Source: JBCAWW01 sp039024315 (GTDB lineage Bacteria > Bacteroidota > Bacteroidia > J057). Taken from it: a stretch of 13,957 bases of DNA. The stretch is from positions 1 to 13,957 of the forward strand of contig JBCCQN010000213.1 in NCBI GenBank assembly GCA_039024315.1, given 5' to 3'. The translations under genes and the position numbers were made by a program. Shown in pieces: positions 1 through 5,889 of the stretch. Within the stretch, counting starts at the first letter, position 1; every line of letters starts with the position of its first letter. A model generated the notes under the pieces. The model had not been told where the DNA came from. It was given only the letters and a program-made list of their open reading frames with translations, and did no database searches.

Positions 1-84
1 GATGCCACCGAAATGTATGCCCAACGCCTAGCCTTAGGAGACGAAGCGTTCCGCGCAGCGATAGCCGAAAGATTTTTAGGCTAA
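1..84 (+). CDS. 3' end of an unidentified protein (partial)
   Basis: An open frame enters from the left edge and ends at TAA (82-84), giving a 27-residue tail (starts DATEMYAQRL, ends AERFLG). The tail is Ala/Glu/Arg-rich and probably helical, with no diagnostic motif. The product cannot be named. Residues 15-20 are encoded by a variant of the short dispersed motif described elsewhere (45-60). The last base of the stop codon is also the first base of the long palindrome at 84-240. The frame is supported by the clean stop and by ordinary codon use, not by a recognised family. Confidence 0.55.
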   Translation, partial: DATEMYAQRLALGDEAFRAAIAERFLG

Positions 85-240
85 GGAACGTCAATTAAAT
101 TACTGTCCGATTTGGCTTGCATCTTTAGGCCTAGTCTTCGTTACCAATCATTTATATAGCCCGCTATATGCTTGATTGAGGCCTCGACTACGCCCAAATC
201 TACTTCGCCCTCTCTGGACAGTAATTTATTCGACGTTCCT
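84..240. repeat. 157-nt near-symmetric palindromic element (MITE-like or large hairpin)
   Basis: The outer arms 84-108 and 216-240 are inverted copies matching at 23 of 25 positions (AGGAACGTC..TAAATTACTGTCC). Inside, further segments pair in order: GATTTGG near 109 with CCAAATC near 194-200, an AGGCCT on each side, CAATCA (145-150) with TGATTG, and a perfect apex ATATAGC-CC-GCTATAT (154-169) at the exact centre. If the arms are read as GGAACG..CGTTCC, the element is flanked by TAA on both sides (82-84 and 240-242), which could be a 3-bp target duplication. There is no open frame inside. It could be a non-autonomous transposable element, or a structured 3' UTR and terminator for the upstream gene. 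The inverted repeat is seen directly; mobility is inference. Confidence 0.85.
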
Positions 241-264
241 AAAGATTAAATAGATATCACAAGG

Positions 265-414
265 AAAATGTCCAATGAAGAGGGGTAAATCTAAGTACTT
301 AGACAATAGTATTCAGTATTAAGAGCAAGGAAAAAGAGCTATACAGTTCATCTAGGCCTTTTTACTCTGTACTACGTACTTTCTACTCTATACTCAATTT
401 TCATTGGGCATTTT
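265..414. repeat. Inverted repeat enclosing two opposed heptad arrays, at the 3' end of the minus-strand membrane-protein gene
   Basis: Outer arms 265-279 (AAAATGTCCAATGAA) and 400-414 pair at 14 of 15 positions plus one wobble. Between them lie two arrays with an exact 7-nt period: AGTNNNN-like units at 294-328 (agtactt, agacaat, agtattc, agtatta, agagcaa) and the complementary ACTNNNN units at 364-398 (actctgt, actacgt, actttct, actctat, actcaat). The opposed arrays can fold on each other. The right arm touches the stop codon (414-416) of the minus-strand gene, so the structure may act as its terminator; on that strand TTTT follows the second arm. No gene is visible in 241-413. Confidence 0.75.
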
Positions 415-1109
415 TAGTTTTTGGCAAGAGAAGTATCAAAATGGATGACCAAGCCTAAAGAGTGCCCCCCTCGCCAAACATTAGAAAAAACGGTATGATA
501 GGATTGGAGGTCAAGCACAAATTTGTACTCCAATTGGAGATGCGTTTTGCCCTCTAAGGGTACGTTGAGGCTGGCCACTCCGATCCCACTCAAGAGGCCC
601 TTTCGAGTATAGGCATCAGAATTGGAAATGATGTGCTCCTGCTGTCCCCAAATAGGATACATACCCGTATTGTCTATGATTTGAGAAGTCTGATTGATTA
701 AGTCAGTTTTTACCCCTATTGCTGCACTATACTGGAGCCCCAATAATATCTCAAACTGATCTCGCTGTAGAGGAATTTTTACGGGATAATAAGCAATACC
801 TATGCGATTGACTTTGTAATCAGCGGTATAGGTCTCGTTTTCCCTTTTATGATCGGTTCGATAGTATAGATTTACCGCTTCATTTTGCCAATTCAATTCT
901 AGACGATGCCAGCCAAAACCCTGCCTACTTTTTTGATAGACCAATCCCCAATTAGAGGTATTACCGATCTCATAGTTGGATTTTGAGTAGTAACCAGGGC
1001 CCATAAAACTTTGACTTACATAGGCGGCACCGACCCCCAAGGTTTGACTCCAAATTGGTTGAATAATTCCTAGAATTAACAAAAAGGAAAATAGTAGTCT
1101 GGCGTTCAT
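414..1109 (-). CDS. Putative outer-membrane beta-barrel protein, 231 aa
   Basis: The product begins with a Sec signal peptide: basic start MNAR, a hydrophobic run to about residue 20, and a likely cut near WS|QT. The mature part alternates aromatic and polar residues in short stretches (WGLVYQKS, HRLELNWQ, NRIGIAYYPV, LQLEYKFVLDL, HSLGLVIHF). This is the pattern of antiparallel beta-strands in small Bacteroidota outer-membrane barrels. There are no cysteines and no enzymatic motif. The ATG at 1107-1109 is the only start that includes the signal peptide. The gene stands alone, facing away from the window interior. It is bracketed by two related inverted repeats (265-414 and 1237-1273). The family cannot be named; outer-membrane location is a composition-based inference. 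A periplasmic beta-rich protein is the alternative. Confidence 0.75.
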   Translation of the reverse strand: MNARLLFSFLLILGIIQPIWSQTLGVGAAYVSQSFMGPGYYSKSNYEIGNTSNWGLVYQKSRQGFGWHRLELNWQNEAVNLYYRTDHKRENETYTADYKVNRIGIAYYPVKIPLQRDQFEILLGLQYSAAIGVKTDLINQTSQIIDNTGMYPIWGQQEHIISNSDAYTRKGLLSGIGVASLNVPLEGKTHLQLEYKFVLDLQSYHTVFSNVWRGGHSLGLVIHFDTSLAKN

Positions 1110-1134
1110 GGTCGATAAATAAAAATATGAGCTG

Positions 1135-1154
1135 AGCGTTCTGCGAAGCAGTAA
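1135..1154. repeat. Dispersed 20-nt repeat, copy 1
   Basis: AGCGTTCTGCGAAGCAGTAA lies about 26 nt upstream of the start codon of the minus-strand membrane-protein gene. A perfect copy in the opposite orientation is at 9263-9282. CTGC-TTC-GCAG can form a small 4-bp hairpin on the complementary strand. Variants of its first 15 nt occur inside several coding regions (45-60, 4825-4841, 11402-11417, 11649-11663). The function is unknown. Confidence 0.8.
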
Positions 1155-1230
1155 TAAAAGCTAAAGAGCTCGAACAATACTATGCTGTTATGGGAATAGA
1201 CGCAAGTAAAAAGCTGTGGGTTGGGTCAAC

Positions 1231-1273
1231 AAAAAGGCCCAATGAAGAAGCCCCAAGCACTTCTTTATTGGAC
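1231..1273 (-). terminator. Intrinsic terminator of the synthetase-epimerase-thioesterase operon
   Basis: Read on the minus strand, the arm 1273-1260 (GTCCAATAAAGAAG) pairs with 1250-1237 (CTTCTTCATTGGGC), with one wobble and one mismatch and a 9-nt loop. It is followed after one G-C pair by a run of five T (1235-1231). It lies 27 nt after the thioesterase stop codon. The arms resemble those of the structure at 265-414. Confidence 0.85.
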
Positions 1274-1299
1274 ATTCATGAGTCTTCCTTTAGCCCTCC

Positions 1300-1854
1300 C
1301 TAAGGTCGCCAATTGACTTGACATTTCGCATTTTCTAGCGTTTTGAGGGCTTCTTCTATTTGAAAAGAAGTCTTTAACTGCGTTCTAGCCAAGCTATATT
1401 CTCGCTTCAAAGTGCGACGAGCCCGACCTTCTAAAAAGCGTCTGAGTTCAGAGCGTGTATTGATGATCAAACCAGGGGCAGGGATAGGCTTGCCATCTTC
1501 ACCCATCGCAACCATCGTAAAGTAAGAGGTGTTGGTATGTTTGGTTTCTCCACTTTGGATATTATGCGACTCTGTCCTGATCCCCACTTCCATCGAGGTG
1601 TTTGCCACAAAATTGACGGAGGCGTACATACGGACCAGATGACCTACTTCAATGGGATCCTTAAAATCGACCGTATCGACCGAGGCTGTGATGCAGTATT
1701 GGTGAGCATGTCGGGAAGCGCAAGCGTAAGCAATTTTGTTCATAAGGGAGAGGATATGTCCCCCATGGACCTTGCCGCCAAAATTTGCATAAGCTGGAAC
1801 CATCAGTTCAGTGATTTCCATTTTTGAATCAGCAACAGGGCGGTAATCAATCAT
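1300..1854 (-). CDS. Acyl-CoA thioesterase, hotdog fold (BACH/YciA type)
   Basis: Hydrolyses acyl-CoA to free fatty acid and CoA in the cytoplasm; the chain-length preference cannot be read. The 184-aa protein has one hotdog domain over about residues 12-118. The loop NFGGKVHGGHILSLMNKIAY (24-43) carries the HGG signature before the central helix, with Asn24 as a candidate catalytic residue. A second conserved block is TASVDTVDFKDPIEVGHLV (56-74). The last 60 residues are a basic, charged helical tail (RRFLEGRARRTLKREY). The ATG at 1852-1854 follows the epimerase stop after 3 nt, indicating translational coupling; Met12 is a possible internal start. It is the last gene of a three-gene operon ending at the 1231-1273 terminator. 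Single-domain length matches YciA-like enzymes better than the two-domain mammalian ACOT7. The family call is firm. Confidence 0.92.
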   Translation of the reverse strand: MIDYRPVADSKMEITELMVPAYANFGGKVHGGHILSLMNKIAYACASRHAHQYCITASVDTVDFKDPIEVGHLVRMYASVNFVANTSMEVGIRTESHNIQSGETKHTNTSYFTMVAMGEDGKPIPAPGLIINTRSELRRFLEGRARRTLKREYSLARTQLKTSFQIEEALKTLENAKCQVNWRP

Positions 1855-1857
1855 AGA

Positions 1858-2733
1858 CTATTCGGTAATTTCGATCGTGTATTGGGCCTCAAAACTTTGA
1901 CCCGGAGCAAGGCTTAAAATGCCAAATTTGGTACTCAATTGTTGGTCTGTATCCGCATGATCGGCTATGCCTAACCAAGGCTCGATACAGACAAAAGGCG
2001 CTTTGGGTTTTGACCAGATACCCAAATAAGGCCAGCCTTCATAATGCACCGTCAAAATTTGTTCTGACTTATGACTTTTAAGGCTTACCCTGCGGGAACG
2101 CATCGTCTTGAAAATGAGGGCGTCATTGTCAAACATATTGGGCGTCAGCGGCAAAACTTTGGTATGATCTAGCATGAGGGGACCTTCGGTTTCTATGAGC
2201 CCATTTCGGTCTAGCAACCAAGTTTTTTCGGTTTCGACTTCGGCAAACTCTAAGTAGTAGTCTGCATAAGTCTCATCCTCGTGTAGCGGACATTTAAAAG
2301 CTGGGTGTGCCCCTAGTGAAAAGTACATCTCCTTCTCATCTCGATTGTGGACTTCATGGCTGATTGTCAGTTTGTTATCGAAGAGTTCAAAATGAACCAC
2401 AAAGTCAAATTTGAAAGGATAGACCTTTTCGGTATCGAGATTATTACTCAGCCCATAAGTGAGCTTGCTTTCGGTTTGAGCCCGAAGCTCAACTTGGGTA
2501 TTGTAGCGGATAAAGCCGTGACGGGGCAATGGATAAGTCTGTCCATCATGGATATACTCGCCATTTTTGAGGCCTCCTACGATGGGAAAGAGCACCGGAG
2601 CATGATTGCCCCAAATTGCGGGTTGAGCATCCCACATATACTCTTGTTGGGTTTGTAAAGAACGAATACTGCTAAGTTCGGCGCCCGTACTTTGGACGCC
2701 TACTTGCAAGAGATGACTTTTTATGTATTGCAT
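1858..2733 (-). CDS. Aldose 1-epimerase (galactose mutarotase-like, LacX type)
   Basis: A 291-aa cytoplasmic beta-sandwich enzyme of the galactose-mutarotase superfamily, expected to interconvert alpha and beta anomers of an aldose or sugar phosphate. Family landmarks seen are RHGFIRY (71-77), GAHPAFKCPL (141-150) with the likely catalytic His143, and FVCIEPWLGIADH (247-259) with Glu251 as the likely catalytic base. These belong to the LacX/YeaD-like branch rather than classical GalM. The start chosen is ATG at 2731-2733 because it lies one base after the synthetase stop and is followed directly by a typical beta-strand N-terminus. A longer frame starting at 2778 would overlap the synthetase by 44 nt. 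The gene sits between an acyl-CoA synthetase and a thioesterase, so its neighbours do not reveal the sugar substrate. Confidence 0.92.
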   Translation of the reverse strand: MQYIKSHLLQVGVQSTGAELSSIRSLQTQQEYMWDAQPAIWGNHAPVLFPIVGGLKNGEYIHDGQTYPLPRHGFIRYNTQVELRAQTESKLTYGLSNNLDTEKVYPFKFDFVVHFELFDNKLTISHEVHNRDEKEMYFSLGAHPAFKCPLHEDETYADYYLEFAEVETEKTWLLDRNGLIETEGPLMLDHTKVLPLTPNMFDNDALIFKTMRSRRVSLKSHKSEQILTVHYEGWPYLGIWSKPKAPFVCIEPWLGIADHADTDQQLSTKFGILSLAPGQSFEAQYTIEITE

Positions 2734-2734
2734 A

Positions 2735-4282
2735 TTATGCTTTGCGTAATTCCTTTTTGAGGATTTTGCCAGTGGCACTCATAGGCAAGGCTGGCAAAAA
2801 CTCTACCACTCTAGGGTATTTGTAGCTGGCAATATGATCCTTGGTCCAGGCGCTTAGCGCTTCGGGTTCTAGGCTATGACCATCTTTTAAGACCACACAA
2901 GCCTTGATCTCTTCTCCATACTGCTCGTCTGGCACCCCAATCACCGCTACCATAGACACCGCCTCATGCTTCATGATCACATCTTCAACCTCTCTCGGAT
3001 AGACGTTCAAACCACCGCGTATGATCATGTCTTTGGTTCGATCTACAATATAAAAATATCCGTCTTCATCTTTGACGGCTACATCACCAGAATGCATCCA
3101 ACCCCCTCTTAGGGTTACCGCATTTGCCTCAGGCTTATTGAAGTAGCCTTTCATCACATTATGGCCACGATAAAGTAGCTCTCCTTTTTCTCCGACGGCT
3201 ACTTCATTATCATTTTCATCTACGATCTTGACTTGCACCCCCCAGACTGGCGTTCCTATCGAGCCAGGTTTACGCTCTTGGTAAGGGTGATTAAAGGTAA
3301 CTACGGGTGATCCCTCGGACATACCATAACCCTCGAGGATAGGCACCTGAAACTTGGCCTCAAAGTCTTTGAGTACTTGTACTGGGAGAGAAGCCCCACC
3401 GGAAAGCGCAATGCGCATATCATCTTTTATCTGCTCCAGATCATAGCCTTCTGTATCAGTATTGAGCAGCCCCCAATACATGGTCGGAACACCGGCAAAT
3501 ACATTGACGCGGTGCTTTTGCAGCAAGCCCAATACAGTTGGCCCATCAAAACGAGGGAGCAAAATGCTATGGGAACCGCGATAAACACCCGCATTCATCA
3601 AGACCGTCATAGCAAAGATGTGGAAGAGCGGTAGCACGATTAATTGAGTGGTTTCCGTATCCGCGGAGGACAAATCGGCGGAGAGGACCCCATTGAGCAA
3701 CAAATTAGAATGCGTCAGTTCTGCACCCTTTGGACGTCCAGTGGTACCAGAAGTGTAAATAATAACTGCGGTATCCTCGGCCTGCGTCTCCACGGTCTCA
3801 AAGCTTGGGGCTTGCCCTCCCATCAGTTGTCCCATGGTCTGGGTGCCTTCGATAGGCGAAGGATCAGTCGGCTGAGCCGTGATTACATAAAAATGCTCAC
3901 AGGCATCTACTGCCTGAAAACCTTTATGGCCCTCTGTACCCATCGGCAAGTCAGGAGTACCTTGAAAACAGAGACAAGCCTTGGCTTCAGAGTCTTTTAA
4001 GTGATATTCAATCTCGTCATGTTTGAGGAGGACGCTTAGCGGAACGACTACCCCACCTGCTTTGAGGATACCAAAATAGGCAATCGGAAAATAAGGCAGA
4101 TTTAAGCAACTGAGGGCTACTTTATCGCCAGGTTTGATTCCGGCTGCGACCAAACCATTGGCGAGTTGGTTGGCGGCTCCATTTACTTGGGCAAAGTTGA
4201 GGGTGGTGTCCATAAAAGTGAAAGCCGGCTTAGTGGGAAAGCGGCTAGCACTGTCTTCCAAAATCACTGAGAGATTCAACAT
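2735..4282 (-). CDS. Long-chain acyl-CoA synthetase (fatty-acid-CoA ligase, adenylate-forming family)
   Basis: Activates a carboxylic acid, probably a fatty acid, to acyl-CoA through an acyl-AMP intermediate. The 515-aa product has all core motifs of class I adenylate-forming enzymes: the phosphate loop YTSGTTGRPKG (176-186), GYGMSEGSP (318-326; Ser replaces the usual Thr before Glu323), the hinge region GWMHSGD (394-400) to DRTKDMIIRGGLNVYPREVE (414-433), and the C-terminal TGKILKKELR with Lys506 as catalytic lysine. There is no signal peptide or membrane anchor. The ATG at 4280-4282 gives the usual N-terminus (MLNLSVILED); an upstream frame to 4342 would run into the divergent gene. It is first in a minus-strand operon with the epimerase and thioesterase. 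The exact acid substrate is not determined. Confidence 0.95.
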   Translation of the reverse strand: MLNLSVILEDSASRFPTKPAFTFMDTTLNFAQVNGAANQLANGLVAAGIKPGDKVALSCLNLPYFPIAYFGILKAGGVVVPLSVLLKHDEIEYHLKDSEAKACLCFQGTPDLPMGTEGHKGFQAVDACEHFYVITAQPTDPSPIEGTQTMGQLMGGQAPSFETVETQAEDTAVIIYTSGTTGRPKGAELTHSNLLLNGVLSADLSSADTETTQLIVLPLFHIFAMTVLMNAGVYRGSHSILLPRFDGPTVLGLLQKHRVNVFAGVPTMYWGLLNTDTEGYDLEQIKDDMRIALSGGASLPVQVLKDFEAKFQVPILEGYGMSEGSPVVTFNHPYQERKPGSIGTPVWGVQVKIVDENDNEVAVGEKGELLYRGHNVMKGYFNKPEANAVTLRGGWMHSGDVAVKDEDGYFYIVDRTKDMIIRGGLNVYPREVEDVIMKHEAVSMVAVIGVPDEQYGEEIKACVVLKDGHSLEPEALSAWTKDHIASYKYPRVVEFLPALPMSATGKILKKELRKA

Positions 4283-4316
4283 CCTTTTTGTATTTTTTAC
4301 GAGTAGTTGTACAAAT
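4283..4316. promoter_or_regulatory. 34-bp divergent intergenic region with TTTGTA-N17-TACAAA dyad
   Basis: This is the only space between the start codons of the two divergent operons. It contains TTTGTA (4287-4292) and its inverse TACAAA (4310-4315). On each strand this gives TTTG, 19 nt, then TA, the spacing of the Bacteroidota -33/-7 promoter (TTTG-N19-TAnnTTTG), but the TTTG half of the -7 box is missing. The -7 positions would lie almost on the start codons, implying near-leaderless transcripts. An operator is equally possible. TTGTACAA (4307-4314) is itself an 8-bp palindrome. Confidence 0.4.
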
Positions 4317-4910
4317 ATGGAAAAAAAGCGCGAAGACGGCATAAAAACATTTTACGCAGCATCGCAAGTAGCATGGCGGGAGTGGTTAGCCCTAAATCAT
4401 GAGCTAGAAAGTAGCGTTTGGCTGATAATCTTTAGGAAGGATTCTCCGCGACCATCTATAACATACAAAGAAGCAGTGGAAGAAGCTTTATGTTTTGGCT
4501 GGATTGATAGTAAACCCAATAAAAGGGATGCTGAAAGCTACTATCAGTACTTTTCTAAGCGCAAACCCAAAAGCAATTGGAGTGCTGTCAATAAGAATAT
4601 GGTTGCTAAGCTCCTCTCCGAGGAACGCATGGCCCCAGCAGGATTAGCCATGATCCAACTCGCCAAAGAAACCGGCACTTGGACCGCCCTCGACGATGTC
4701 GAGAATCTTGTTATTCCTCCCGATATGGAAGCTTTATTCCCTCAGTTCCCTAATGCCCGCGCCAATTGGGAAGCTTTTCCGCGTTCCGTGAAACGGGGCA
4801 TTTTAGAATGGATTTACAATGCTAAGCGTTCCGCGACGCGGGAAAAAAGAATCAGAGAAACTGTAGAAAAAGCCGAACAAAATATCCGCGCCAACCAATA
4901 CCGCCAATAA
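4317..4910 (+). CDS. YdeI/OmdA-family protein (OmpD-associated, bacteriocin-protection type)
   Basis: A 197-aa soluble protein. The N-terminal part has the family landmarks EWLALNHEL (22-30), EEALCFGWIDSKPNKRD (55-71) and FSKRKPKSNWSAVNKN (79-94). The C-terminal part carries the OmdA block: FPRSVKRGILEWI (154-166) followed by AKRSATREKRIRETVEKAEQN (169-189). Some family members were linked to peptide or bacteriocin resistance, but the biochemical role is unknown and is not shown here. The ATG at 4317 is preferred over the longer frame from 4134, which would lie antisense in the synthetase gene and lacks family similarity. The stop TAA shares its last A with the ATG of the next gene, so the two are translationally coupled. 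Codons 170-175 coincide with a variant of the dispersed motif without changing the expected protein length. Confidence 0.88.
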   Translation: MEKKREDGIKTFYAASQVAWREWLALNHELESSVWLIIFRKDSPRPSITYKEAVEEALCFGWIDSKPNKRDAESYYQYFSKRKPKSNWSAVNKNMVAKLLSEERMAPAGLAMIQLAKETGTWTALDDVENLVIPPDMEALFPQFPNARANWEAFPRSVKRGILEWIYNAKRSATREKRIRETVEKAEQNIRANQYRQ

Positions 4911-5848
4911 TGTCTCACATCCTCCTCCTCGAAACCATCGAAAGCAGCGCCCACGAACTTTTGGCGCAAAAGCACCGTCTCACCTTATCAAAAAGCCCTG
5001 CTAGTGGCTTAGAAGAAGCGAATCTAGACCAATATGTGGCTTTGATCACACGAGGGAAAGGACAAGTAGATCGACCACTGATTGAAGCCATGCCCAATCT
5101 GCAAGTGATTGCGCGCTGTGGGGTTGGATTGGATAATGTAGATGTGGCCGCTGCTAGCGAAGGTGGGGTCAAAGTTTTCAACGCGCCAGGAGTCAATACC
5201 CATACCGTAGCCGAGCATGCCATGAGTCTGATCATGATGATGCTCCGCAATCTTCTACCCACTCTGCTAGCCGTCAAGGACAATAATTGGAGCGTTCGGC
5301 AAGGCCTGAAAACTGATGAACTCCGTGGCAAGGTGCTGGGAATCATGGGCATGGGAAATATTGGTCAAACCCTAGCCAAAATGGCGACTGTCTTTGGTAT
5401 GGAGGTACTTTATTGGGATGTACGAGAATTGGACTTGCCTTATCAAGCGAGGGAAAAGGAGAGTCTACTAAAAGAAGCGGATGTAGTCAGCCTGCATTTA
5501 CCTTTATTGCCGGATACTCAAGGCCTGATTTCTCGCGAAATGCTCGCTCTAATGAAGCCTGAAGCGATTCTGGTTAATACGGCACGTGGACAACTTATCG
5601 ATGAGGGAGCTTTGACGAAAGCATTGCAAAATGGACGCCTAGGAGGATTTGCGGCAGATGTATTAGCCACGGAGCCTCCGGCGAACGATAGTCCTTTGTT
5701 ACAGCTACCCAATGTCTGGGTGACCCCACATTCTGCCAGCTTGACCGCCACCACCTATCGCGAAATGTGTGTCAAAACTGTCAATAATGTAATTGCACTA
5801 CTCGAAGGCCAGCCTTTTGAGCCAAAAGCTTGGTTCAATCGCCCTTAA
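4910..5848 (+). CDS. D-isomer-specific 2-hydroxyacid dehydrogenase
   Basis: A 312-aa cytoplasmic NAD(P)H-dependent oxidoreductase that interconverts a 2-keto acid and a D-2-hydroxy acid. The catalytic domain is interrupted by a Rossmann domain: GMGNIG (147-152), then Asp170 at the end of the next strand, which suggests NAD over NADP. The catalytic set is present: Arg226 in NTARGQLID (223-231), Glu255 in DVLATEPP (250-257), and His274 in TPHSAS (272-277). The N-terminal ARCGVGLDNVD (68-78) is typical of phosphoglycerate-dehydrogenase-like members, but the C-terminal ACT regulatory domain of full SerA is absent. It is therefore a short-form enzyme and could act as hydroxypyruvate/glyoxylate reductase or as a short 3-phosphoglycerate dehydrogenase. 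Its ATG overlaps the preceding stop by one base (TAATG). Confidence 0.93.
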   Translation: MSHILLLETIESSAHELLAQKHRLTLSKSPASGLEEANLDQYVALITRGKGQVDRPLIEAMPNLQVIARCGVGLDNVDVAAASEGGVKVFNAPGVNTHTVAEHAMSLIMMMLRNLLPTLLAVKDNNWSVRQGLKTDELRGKVLGIMGMGNIGQTLAKMATVFGMEVLYWDVRELDLPYQAREKESLLKEADVVSLHLPLLPDTQGLISREMLALMKPEAILVNTARGQLIDEGALTKALQNGRLGGFAADVLATEPPANDSPLLQLPNVWVTPHSASLTATTYREMCVKTVNNVIALLEGQPFEPKAWFNRP

Positions 5849-5889
5849 TCGGCTAACTTGTATCTACTCCTACAGATTAAGTCAAAACT

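Noticed and set aside
2735..2778. Longer start for the epimerase overlapping the synthetase
   Set aside because: The extra residues are antisense-like in character and outside the domain. The ATG at 2733, one base after the synthetase stop, is the better start.
4134..4316. N-terminal extension of the YdeI/OmdA-like protein
   Set aside because: It lies opposite the synthetase coding sequence and adds nothing like the family. The ATG at 4317 matches the divergent gene layout.
5291..5305. AGCGTTCGGCAAGGC in the dehydrogenase gene as another dispersed-motif copy
   Set aside because: Only about 12 of 15 positions match, which is not distinguishable from chance in coding sequence.
4915..5352. Long minus-strand open frame opposite the hydroxyacid dehydrogenase
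   Set aside because: It is a shadow of the plus-strand gene, with no family similarity and Ser/Arg-rich composition typical of an antisense frame.
5849..5889. Possible promoter or terminator between the dehydrogenase and DPP IV genes
   Set aside because: The gap is 41 nt with no hairpin and no convincing promoter boxes. Continued transcription is the simpler reading.
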